Origin: Anaerolineales bacterium
Lineage (GTDB): Bacteria; Chloroflexota; Anaerolineae; 4572-78; J111
DNA length: 64,000 nt
Assembly (NCBI GenBank): GCA_020634855.1
Contig: JACKAU010000003.1
Location: 930,001 to 994,000, forward strand
Reading direction: 5' to 3'
The position numbers and the translations under genes were made by a program. Positions 16,903-24,720 of the stretch are shown here, piece by piece. The first letter of the stretch is position 1. Every line of letters starts with the position of its first letter. The notes beneath the pieces were generated by a model. The model had not been told where the DNA came from and did not search any database. It saw only the letters and a program-made list of their open reading frames with translations.

Positions 16903-17165
16903 ACACTTACACCCATGTGTCGACACTTACACCCATAGTGCGAACACTTACACCGATCGGATGCGAACACTTACACCCATGAGCTGCGAACACTTACACC
17001 CATACTATGGAACACTTACACCTTATTGCGAACACTACCTCAGGTGTAAAACACTTACACCTATATGTGCAAACATACACACCTAGGTGCGCAAACATTT
17101 ACACCAGGTGTGCAAACATTTACACCCAGGTGCTGACACTTACACCAGGTGTGTAAACATCACCT
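16903..17165. repeat. Thirteen-copy direct repeat array, period about 21 bp
   Basis: Core AACACTTACACC or its variants AACATTTACACC occur at 16903, 16923, 16944, 16967, 16990, 17012, 17032, 17051, 17073, 17095, 17116, 17136 and 17157. Start-to-start spacing is 19-23 bp, mean 21.2, about two helical turns, so all copies face the same side of the helix. Spacers are about 10 bp and non-identical; right-hand units also carry GGTGT facing ACACC. It is too short-spaced for CRISPR. It resembles an iteron or cooperative protein-binding array. The rest of the 16,805-17,367 gap has no gene; no template repeat was found there. Confidence 0.85.
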
Positions 17166-17367
17166 GTATTTTTATTTTGCAGGTCTTTCAGATATGATCT
17201 GGATTCTATCAGGTTTTCATCAAGATTAAGAAAATAAACGGGTACCCGGCGGCCCCCAGCCCTTCCAGCAAGGCCGAAAATTCCCCGCTGCTGGGGAGTT
17301 AGCTATCGCCGCGGTCTAAAGTCAGGCTGGCCGACGATAGATACCCTGATTAATTCTTGAAAGTTCA

Positions 17368-17499
17368 TCAAAACCTTATGGTCTGAAACCGAACAGGATG
17401 GCCGGCCAAGAGATGCTCACGCAAGCCCCAAGTGTCGGCGTAGCGAACGTGGTTGATCCAGCCCTGCACCGAGGCGTCGAGTTCGGCAAAGACCAGACC
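17368..17499 (-). pseudogene. C-terminal remnant of a reverse transcriptase (DGR or group II intron-like)
   Basis: The minus-strand frame ending at 17368 encodes FAELDASVQGWINHVRYADTWGLREHLLAGHPVRF. The segment ASVQGWINHVRYADTWGLR matches the conserved C-terminal end of DGR and related bacterial reverse transcriptases (typical form S-x-x-G-W-x-x-H-x-x-x-x-D/N-T-x-x-L-R). Upstream the frame enters an AGACCTGACAGGTTTTC inverted repeat (17,497-17,592) and nothing RT-like is left: no catalytic YADD-type motif. So the gene is truncated to roughly 40 residues, apparently by repeat insertion or deletion. Location between two VR-bearing genes argues for a decayed DGR. Confidence 0.65.
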
Positions 17500-17592
17500 T
17501 GACAGGTTTTCGACCTTATCTTTGAACCAACGCACCATTCCGTTTGTAATAACATTTTGGCGGGACGTGATCTTTGAAAACCTGTCAGGTCT
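17497..17592. repeat. AGACCTGACAGGTTTTC inverted-repeat element
   Basis: GACCTGACAGGTTTTCGA (about 17,497) and TTTGAAAACCTGTCAGGTC (about 17,574) face each other around some 60 bp. It abuts the reverse-transcriptase remnant and probably disrupted it. Confidence 0.65.
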
Positions 17593-17697
17593 TCGCTGGT
17601 CTGCGATTGTCATTTCTAAAATCGATTCGCCTGCGGCGAAGGGGCTAGCGCTACGCGCTTCGGGCTACGCCCGACCGCCCCAACAGTGATCAGCAAC

Positions 17698-20579
17698 TCA
17701 TCGAGAAGGGGGCCGACACACCCGAAAACCGAGGCTGTCGCCACGGCTGACCGGGAGGCTCCTGAAGCGAGACGCCGCGCGCGCGCTGAACTGACTGATG
17801 AACCAGGAGCCACCGCGCAACACCCGCCGCGCGCCAGAACGGATGTTTTCTTGGGCCACATCCGGGGCCGGCTGCTCGTAATCGGTCAGGCACCATTCCC
17901 AGACGTTGCCGCTCATCTCTTCCACGCCGTAAGGACTGGCCCTTCCGGAAAAAGGCCAACGGCGCTGGTTTGCCCAAGGCCGGTTTTGGATGTGTTCCTT
18001 TCGCCGCGTCAAACTCACCGTCGTATGGGTATTTGCGCCCATCCGAGCCGCGGGCCGCTTTTTCCCACTCCAATTCCGTCGGCAGGCGCACCGCCCAGGC
18101 CGCGATGTTGTCCAAACCATGGCCGCCGCCTAAGCGCCAGGAGAACCAGCGGCAGAAGGCTAACGCCTGATACCAATTGACCGTCTCACGGGGGTGGGTG
18201 AGATATTTGAACTGTTGCTCACTCATCCGGCGATCATTGTCGGCTGCCGCTAAGCCGGTGAACCAACGCTTTTGAGGGTCGTTGTACCCCTGCGGGTCAT
18301 CGAGAAAAGTCTGGAACTGAGCGTAGGTGATCGGGTAGCGGCTGATCTCAAACGGGGGAAGACCAGGGCGTTTTTTGTCTTGATAGATCCATTCGCCATC
18401 ATCAGGAATTAGCACCCAGTCGATGTCGGGCAGCGTGACGCCATCCGGGCCGACGATGACGTGAATCCCTGGGCGGCGGTCAGCGTCGATGTCCGGGTGG
18501 CCCAGTACGCGGTAAGCGGCGGCTCGCCCTTGCGGATTTTCCTCGGAGCATTTGGCCCGCGCGCCGTCAACCAGCGCCGTTCGGGCCGCCGGGGAGAGGC
18601 GGATGTGGCCGGCTTGCAGCTCAGCATTCTCGAGCAGGACGGTCAGGGCCAGTTCGGGGTTATGGGGAGCCAGCCAGATGGCGACCTCGTTGGGATCGGC
18701 CACCTCGCCCAGGATGACGGCGGTCTCGCGCCAGACGCCGGGGTCCCACCAGGGCGCTGGCCTTAAGTTCGTGGCGGGCGCTGGCCCCCCTAACCCCCCA
18801 GAGGGGGGAATTTGGCCTCTTTCTCCCCCCTTTGGGGGGTCGGGGGGGCTTAACTTCGCGCCATTGTCCCCCCAAGAACCGTCGAGGAGAGCGGCCGGGT
18901 TTTGCCCCTGCTCCATAGCGTCCAGCAAGATGCGAGCGGCGAAATATTCTTGCAGCAGTTGGTGGCTGAAGCGCCAACTCGCCCCGTCAAATTCCAGCAG
19001 GCTGGCCGCTTCGGCCGCGTCCAGCAGGCGCGGCTCGATGGCCGGCGGCAGGGCCTTAGCCGGCAGGGTCGTGCCTTGAGCGGTTTGCAGCGCGCCGGCC
19101 AGATCGGTCAGCGCGGCGATAATGGCCGCGAAGTCGGGGAAGGTCTGTCCGCGCTTAGCCGCGTTCCCTTGTTCACGCTCCAGCAGCTTAGCGACAAAAC
19201 CGCCGAACAGGGCGCTGCGATTGGCCGGAATCTCGCCGCCGGCCCGGTAGATCGAGGTCAACAAAAAGCCCATGTACGGCTTGCGGCACAGCGGAATCAA
19301 GCGCGCCCCGCTGTGCATCGCTCGCCAGGCTTGCCAGTCCCTATAATTTATTTTCCTCCAGTCTACTTGAGCCTGAGCATCCCAGAAGGTTTGCTTGTCC
19401 CATTCTTTCCAAGCCTTCAGTAAGTCATCGCTGCCGCCCATCTTGGCCCACAGAACGACGGCTTCTTGCTCAGACGGCGAGTAGTTACTGATAAAGGTGC
19501 GGATGGCCGGTAAATCCAGATCGCGCAGGCGCACCTGTGCCAGCGGGTAGAGGGGTTGCAGATCGTTTTTATAATCGTGGTAGCGGCAGGAGACGATGAA
19601 ATAGGGCTGCTTGGCCAAATAGCCGGTCACCTCGGCCAGCAGGTCGCGCCCGTCGGCGGTGGCGCGGGGCATCTCGTTGAGGGCGTCGCCCAGCAGCAGC
19701 AACCGTTTCCGGCGGGCCAGGTAGGGCAGGTAGGGGGCCAGCCCGCCGGCTGAACGGCGGACAAACTCGGCAAAGGCGAGCGGCGCTTGGGTGGCCGGGT
19801 CAATGCCTTTGAATTGGTTCAGCTTGACCAGCACGGCGATGCGGGTGGTTTCGTCGGCGGCTTGCCAGCCCCGGCCAGCGTCCAGCAGCACCAGCAGCAG
19901 GGTCCAGGTTTTGCCGCTGCCCGGCTCGCCCAGCAGCACCCCGCGCTCAACGTGGTGCAGCAGGTGGTCCCGCACGTTGTCAACAGCGCCGGTTGCATCC
20001 CGGTCGCGGCCGGTCACCTCCGCCGTCGAGGCGGTGTGCATCGCCTCCAGCCAGCCCAGATCGTAATCGAGCAGGCCGGCAAAGGCGGGATCGATGGGCG
20101 CGGCCAGGGTTTGCTTGTCGCCGGTTTCCTCAACAAACAGCTTTTCGAGCAGGTCGGCTTTGACGGCCCGGCGTAGGGCTTGGGTGTAGGTTTGAACGGC
20201 CTGGTTGAGGGTTTCGGGCGAGGGTGGGCTAGCGGGACTGTTGGTCAGGATGGTATAAGGTTGATAGGTTTCATATCCTTTAGGATTAAGTTCTTTCGTT
20301 AAGTCCAGCAGTTTCGCAAAGCGTTCTTGTCGTTCAGCGTATTCAATCAACCGATCGATAACCTGATCTTTGCCCATTCCTTGAGATAATTGATCATAGA
20401 CCGCTCTAAAATCAGGCTCATCATAGCAGAGACGGCGAAGTTCCCCGTCAGTAAAACTCTCAGTGAGTAGGGTTCGGATATTCTTGATATGAAACTTCTG
20501 GATATTGGCTCGCTTTTCAGGCGCCCCGTTCGGGGCGTCTCCACGGAGAACCCTCGTCGGAAGGGTAGAGTTCGGTCAT
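17698..20579 (-). CDS. EAD-NACHT ATPase with C-terminal FGE domain, DGR target 2 (frameshifted)
   Basis: Second NACHT-FGE sensor, convergent with the first. The ATG at 20579 has AAAGGAT upstream and opens MTELYPSDEGSPWRRPER; one surplus G near 20,525 breaks that frame. With it removed the sequence continues NIQKFHIKNIRTLLTESF, DGELRRLCYDEPDFRAVYDQL, then SQGMGKDQVIDRLIEYAERQ, an EAD1-like effector-associated domain. From the internal ATG at 20377 the frame is open to the FGE domain. P-loop GEPGSGKT lies about 147 residues after that ATG; Walker B-like RLLLLGDALNEMP follows; the NACHT end is SHQLLQEYFAARILL. A palindromic repeat is inserted in frame (18,764-18,860). The FGE part (PFEISRYPITYAQFQTFL, VNWYQALAFCRWF, RLPTELEWEKAARG, MSGNVWEWCLTDYE, RRVLRGGSW) needs one-base fixes near 18,012 and 17,947. 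It ends GFRVCRPPSR at 17698. Probable diversified sensor. Confidence 0.83.
17711..17850 (-). other. DGR variable repeat VR2
   Basis: Counterpart of VR1 in opposite orientation. After the shared TCC TGG the variable codons are TTC, ATC, AGT, then TTC, AGC, TCT, TTC, AGC, CTC, GTC, AGC, GGC, GAC, AGC. Every one is NNC or NNT, and all fixed codons are the same as in VR1. Homology extends about 95 bp past the stop codons of both genes. Confidence 0.82.
18764..18860 (-). repeat. Palindromic repeat inserted in frame in the second NACHT gene
   Basis: CCCCCCTAACCCCCCAGAGGGGGG and CCCCCCTTTGGGGGGTCGGGGGGG form nested palindromes of intergenic-repeat type within the coding sequence. They encode a Pro/Gly-rich insert (KLSPPDPPKGGERGQIPP) at the junction of the NACHT and FGE regions. 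Confidence 0.65.
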
Positions 20580-20740
20580 AACATTATCCTTTTATACGAA
20601 CGGATTTATAGCAAGAAGATAACCGGTACGACAGACGACGACGAAACAGTAGCGTTCGAGGTTGAGAGAGGGATCGGGTCAAAGTCTGAAAACTGCTCTT
20701 ATTGTACCCGATTTGGGGTCGGAGTGACAAGTGACGGTAG

Positions 20741-20955
20741 CTGGGGAGAGCATTTCAGTTTGGGGGCAAGTTTGAATCGCTGAATGCGCTGAGAAAAAAT
20801 GAGGTCGCTGAAACCATCGTCTGGTGATAGAGGTCCCCGATTGAGCCATTGGTTAATGGGTTGCTCGGTTGAAACATCAGCGGTTTCAGGGCCTTCAGCG
20901 GCCTCAGCGATTCAAGACGTCACATTCGCCCCGAAAGTGAATTGCTGCCAGCCTC
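20741..20955. repeat. Foldback repeat upstream of the LLM oxidoreductase
   Basis: AGCATTTCAGTTTGGGGGC...GAATCGCTGA faces TCAGCGATTC...GCCCCGAAAGTGAATTGCT, with internal CGCTGAAACC and GGTTTCAG also complementary. Non-coding; short frames here (20505-20783, 20799-21017) have no family features. It fills most of the gap between the corrected NACHT start and the next gene. Confidence 0.5.
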
Positions 20956-20984
20956 CTACCAAACTACCCAACCAACCCAATCAG

Positions 20985-20993
20985 TGCTATAAT
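20985..20993 (+). promoter_or_regulatory. Extended -10 promoter of the LLM oxidoreductase gene
   Basis: TGCTATAAT at 20985-20993, 37 bp before the start codon, with no clear -35. Confidence 0.6.
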
Positions 20994-21029
20994 CGCAGCG
21001 CCACACAACATCAATGAGAGGAGTTAGCA

Positions 21030-22037
21030 ATGGCCCAAGACAGAGTAGCTTTATATTTACAGGACGCCCACGACTTGCGCGAGGGGATGAAGTTGGCCCA
21101 GTATGCCGAGAAGAACAACTTCGAGGCGGTCTGGCAGGCGGAGAGCCGGCTGGTGCGCGATGCCATCGTGCCGATGGCGGCGTTTGCGGCGGTGACCGAG
21201 CGGATTAAGGTCGGCTCCGGCGTGATCAACAACTGGACGCGGAACATCGGTTTATTGGCGGCGACATTTTTGACGCTGGATGATTTAGCGCCCGACCGCA
21301 TTATCTGCGGCATCGGCGCGTGGTGGGATCCGCTGGCGGCCAACGTCGGCATCGAGCGGCGTAAACCGCTGACGGCGATGCGCGAAACCATCGAGGTCAT
21401 GCGGCGGCTGTTGAATATGGAAAATGTGACCTATGAGGGCGAATTCCACAAGGTCAAAGGCATCGAACTGGATGTGGTTCACGGCCGGCGTGAGCCGCGT
21501 AATGTGCCGATTATGATCGGCGCGACCGGGCCGAAGATGATGGAAATGACCGGCGAAATCGCCGACGGCGCGGTGTTGAACTACTGCGTGCCGCCGGAAT
21601 ATAATGAAGCCGCCCTAAACCAACTGTCAATAGGGGCCGAGCGCGCCGGGCGCACCCTGGCCGACATCGACCGGCCCCAACTGGTAGTGTGTTCGGTCGA
21701 TAACGACAAAGCCAAAGCGCTCGATGGGGCGCGCTGGCTGCTAACCCAATATATCGCTCAGCAGCCGCACATTACCAAAGCCAGCAACACCCCCAAGGAA
21801 ACCGTGCAACAAATCCAATCGATTCTGGGCTGGCCGGCTACCAAAGAGCAGATTAAGGAAGCGATGAAGCTGGTGCCGGATGAGTTGGTCCAGCATATTA
21901 CCGCCAGCGGTACGCCGGAAGAGGTCAAGGCCAAAGTGCGCCAGTACGTGGCTAACGGCTGTACCTGCCCCATTCTGTATCCGTTGGGTGATCCGTATTT
22001 GATGATCGAAGTCTTTTCAGACGGATACGGTGAATAA
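21030..22037 (+). CDS. LLM-class (F420-dependent-type) oxidoreductase
   Basis: 335-residue luciferase-like TIM-barrel flavin/F420 enzyme resembling methylenetetrahydromethanopterin reductase (Mer). Seen: LAQYAEKNNFEAVWQAESRLVRDAIVPMAAFAAVT, RIKVGSGVINNWTRNIGLLAATFLTLDDLAPDRIICGIGAWWDPLA, VPIMIGATGPKMMEMTGEIADGAVLN and EEVKAKVRQYVANGCTCPILYPLGDP. AGGAG precedes the ATG. The gene has its own promoter and terminator. Substrate unknown; members of this branch often occur beside BMP-type transporters, as here. Confidence 0.88.
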   Translation: MAQDRVALYLQDAHDLREGMKLAQYAEKNNFEAVWQAESRLVRDAIVPMAAFAAVTERIKVGSGVINNWTRNIGLLAATFLTLDDLAPDRIICGIGAWWDPLAANVGIERRKPLTAMRETIEVMRRLLNMENVTYEGEFHKVKGIELDVVHGRREPRNVPIMIGATGPKMMEMTGEIADGAVLNYCVPPEYNEAALNQLSIGAERAGRTLADIDRPQLVVCSVDNDKAKALDGARWLLTQYIAQQPHITKASNTPKETVQQIQSILGWPATKEQIKEAMKLVPDELVQHITASGTPEEVKAKVRQYVANGCTCPILYPLGDPYLMIEVFSDGYGE

Positions 22038-22126
22038 TTGATAATTGACAATTGATAATTGATAATGTTTTGACAGTTATCGAAAAGTGTGTTAATTTTC
22101 TCACAAAGTAAATTTGTCGAGCCGGG

Positions 22127-22180
22127 AAGCTCTCAGATTACGCTTATCATTAAGCGGTAGTCTGGGAGCTTTTTCATTTT
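22127..22180 (+). terminator. Terminator of the LLM oxidoreductase gene
   Basis: Long stem AAGCTCTCAGATTACGCTTA (22127 on) with TAAGCGGTAGTCTGGGAGCTT, loop TCAT, followed by TTTTTCATTTTTT. Confidence 0.8.
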
Positions 22181-22238
22181 TTGTCAATCTAATCAAACTG
22201 TTATATCTTACGCTATTCACCTTCGCAAAGAGACCGGT

Positions 22239-23437
22239 ATGAAGCCTTCGCTGTTTACACGTGTTCAATTTGATCGGATCATCGATGCCCTGATGCCCCT
22301 CATCGCGTCTATGGGCGCGCTGCTGGTGGGCGCGGTGGTGCTGATGCTGCTCGACGTCAACCCGGTGGAAGCTTACACCGCCATGTTTTAGCGGCGCATT
22401 TGCCAACAAAAACGGCCTGGCCGACACGATGGTCAAAGCCGTCCCGCTGCTATTGGTCGGTCTGGGGATTGTCATCGCCTTCCGGGCCAACGTCATCAAC
22501 ATCGGGGCTGAAGGGCAGTTGATTGTCGGCGCGTTGATCACCACTTATCTGGCCGTCGAATTGGGCGATACCTGGCCCAACTACCTGGTCATTACCCTCG
22601 GTATCATCGCCGGAACGCTCATGGGCGCGCTGTGGGCGGGCATCCCCGGCTATTTGAAAGCCTACCTCAACGTCAACGAAATCCTCAGCACCATTATGAT
22701 GAACCAAATCGCCATTCAGATCGGCTACTTCCTGCTGCGCGGCCCGATGATCGATCCCAAAGAGGTCGAGGCCGGCACCAACATCCCCATTCGGCTCGGC
22801 TGCCGCGCCCCACCGATCTACCCCGCTTCACCGATGTCGCCGGCTGGTTCGGCTTCACCGATTCGGCCAAGGATTTGAATTTGACCGGCTTTTGGGGCGA
22901 ACTCTATGGCCTGCTGGTCGAGCCGACGCGCTTACACACGGGTTTTTTCATCGCCATCATCATATGGCCATTCTCGTTTATATTTTCCTATGGCGGACCA
23001 CCATCGGCTACCGCATCCGGGCGGTCGGGTTGAACCCGGCGGCGGCCCGTTACGCCGGTATTCAGGTGCCGCGCACCATCATTTTGTCGATGGGCCTCAG
23101 CGGCGCGTTTGCTGGCTTGGCCGGAGCGGTGGAAATCTTGGGGCTGCACCACCGTATGTTCGAACCGCTGGCGGTTTCGGCCGGTTACGGTTTTTCCGGC
23201 ATTGTGGTGGCGCTGTTTGGCAAACTGCACCCGATTGGAGCTATTCCGGCCTCGATTCTGTTTGGCGGGCTGCTGGTGGGCGGCGATAAGATGCAGCGGG
23301 CGGTGCAGGTGCCGCAGGTGTTTGTAACGGCGCTGTTGGGCTTGATTGTATTGTTTGTGGTCAGCAGTGAAATTTGGTCTCGACGCCGCGCCAGACGCCG
23401 GGTAGCGGTCCAAACAACGGCGGAGGAAAACGAATGA
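22239..23437 (+). pseudogene. BMP-type ABC transporter permease 1, broken by at least three frameshifts
   Basis: Membrane permease of a nucleoside/simple-sugar importer (BmpB/NupP-like). The ATG at 22239 opens MKPSLFTRVQFDRIIDAL and meets TAG at 22389 because the T-run at 22386 has one T too many. The sequence resumes GAFANKNGLADTMVKAVPLLLVGLGIVIAF, with family motif NVINIGAEGQLIVGAL. Further shifts occur near 22,793 and 22,966, after which GYRIRAVGLNPAAARYAGI and AGYGFSGIVVALFGKLHP are normal permease sequence to the TGA at 23437. The coding matter is complete, so either it is a recent pseudogene or the assembly has indel errors. The intact second cluster at 33,958 offers a comparison. Confidence 0.82.
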
Positions 23438-24399
23438 ACGAAGGTCTGAGCATTTTAGCCATCATCGTCGGCATTGCCCACTCCGGCATCCGGCTGGCCA
23501 CACCTTATCTGTACGCCGCTATCGGCGAAACCTTTGCCCAGCGCTCCGGCGTGCTGAATTTGGGCGTTGAAGGCATTATGCTAATGGGCGCTTTTAGCGG
23601 CTTTTATGTCGCCTTCGTTACCGGCAACTTGTTGTTGGGGGTGCTGGCCGCGGCCCTGGTCGGGGCGTTGATGGGTCTGGTGATGGCCTTCATCAGCGTC
23701 ACCCTCAATGCCGAACAGGGCATCAGCGGTATTGGCCTGTATTTGTTCGGACTGGGCACATCGAGCCTGCTCTTCAAAACGCTCCTCGGCACAGTTGAAG
23801 GGGTTGACGGTTTCTCCGAACTCAAATTTTGTCTGGCCAGTATCGGCATTAACTCCGGTGTTTGTTTGAGTGAGATTCCCATTTTGGGTGAAATTTTTCT
23901 GAGCCACAGCCTGATGGTTTACGGCGCGTTCGCACTGGTGCCGCTGGCCTGGTGGGTGCTCAACAAAACCACCTGGGGCTTGAGCATCCGGGCTGTCGGC
24001 CAAAATCCCCAGGCAGCCGACTCGTTGGGGGTAAGTGTGGCTCGGGTACGCTATATGACCGTCACGTTTGGCGGCGCAATGGCCGGTATTGCCGGGGCGT
24101 CGCTGTCGATCTCGCTGTTGGGCATCTTTCAGGAAGGGATGACCAACGGTCAAGGCTTTATCGCGGTGGCGCTGGTTTACTTCGGCAGTTGGACGCCGGT
24201 CGGCGTGCTGTTAGGGGCGCTGCTATTTAGTTTGGTCAACGCCTTACAGCTTTGGGTGCAGGTGCTTGGCCTTAATATTCCATCTGATGTGGCAGTGATG
24301 CTGCCTTATCTGTTGACGATTCTGGCCCTGGCATTTCCTTTCAAACGAGCGTTACAGCCGGCGGCTTTGACTAAACCGTTCGAACGCGGCGAAAATTAA
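23434..24399 (+). CDS. BMP-type ABC transporter permease 2
   Basis: 322-residue membrane permease. The ATG at 23434 overlaps the stop of permease 1 by four bases (ATGA) and has GGAGGA upstream. Motifs: AIGETFAQRSGVLNLGVEGIMLMGAF near the N-terminus, GLSIRAVGQNPQAADSLGVSV, and GQGFIAVALVYFGSWTPVGVLLGALLF. Partner of permease 1 in the channel. It is slightly longer in the middle than its paralogue at 35,175, with a Cys-containing loop (ELKFCLASIGINSGVCLSE). Confidence 0.92.
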   Translation: MNEGLSILAIIVGIAHSGIRLATPYLYAAIGETFAQRSGVLNLGVEGIMLMGAFSGFYVAFVTGNLLLGVLAAALVGALMGLVMAFISVTLNAEQGISGIGLYLFGLGTSSLLFKTLLGTVEGVDGFSELKFCLASIGINSGVCLSEIPILGEIFLSHSLMVYGAFALVPLAWWVLNKTTWGLSIRAVGQNPQAADSLGVSVARVRYMTVTFGGAMAGIAGASLSISLLGIFQEGMTNGQGFIAVALVYFGSWTPVGVLLGALLFSLVNALQLWVQVLGLNIPSDVAVMLPYLLTILALAFPFKRALQPAALTKPFERGEN

Positions 24400-24425
24400 G
24401 GTTTTACGACGTAACACAAACGTAG

Positions 24426-24431
24426 TATAAT
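24426..24431 (+). promoter_or_regulatory. -10 box upstream of the fused binding protein
   Basis: TATAAT at 24426-24431 within GTAGTATAATCG, about 290 bp before the binding-protein ATG. The leader holds a GGAGC/GCTCC two-hairpin repeat (24522-24579) and otherwise no gene. Confidence 0.45.
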
Positions 24432-24521
24432 CGTTACCTAATAGTAGGGTTAGCATAGAGTTAGTTGGTTGCACGATCTACACAGTCTCGCGTGAATCGA
24501 TACCGACCATAAAAATTGATT

Positions 24522-24579
24522 GGAGCGACAAAGCTTGCTTTGTCATTCACAGTAAGGTCAAAGTAAACTTTGACGCTCC
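24522..24579. repeat. GGAGC...GCTCC two-hairpin repeat, copy 1
   Basis: Outer arms GGAGC and GCTCC enclose GACAAAGC-TT-GCTTTGTC and GTCAAAGT-AA-ACTTTGAC. Related copies lie at 36,977-37,030 and 39,502-39,555. The layout is a small three-way-junction fold. Confidence 0.7.
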
Positions 24580-24720
24580 AGACTTTATCAGCAAAGGAGG
24601 TGATAAACAACCATAAGAAGTTATGCCGAATGGCTTTACGAGCAAATTGTAACACCTATCAAAATGCTTGATATAAAATCATTAAATTAACGCTTTGTCT
24701 ATGGAGGAGAATTAACCACA

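Noticed and set aside
16895..17086. 63-codon frame over the 21-bp array (words CEHLHP, TYTHSANTYT)
   Set aside because: It arises because 21 is a multiple of three; the frame drifts where spacing changes, and there is no ribosome-binding site or family pattern.
16903..17165. CRISPR array
   Set aside because: Cores of about 12 bp and spacers of about 10 bp, both variable; no cas genes.
16777..17367. DGR template repeat
   Set aside because: I searched this interval by eye for GGTTTTCGGGTG and AAC-rich copies of the VR and found none; the only two copies are the VRs.
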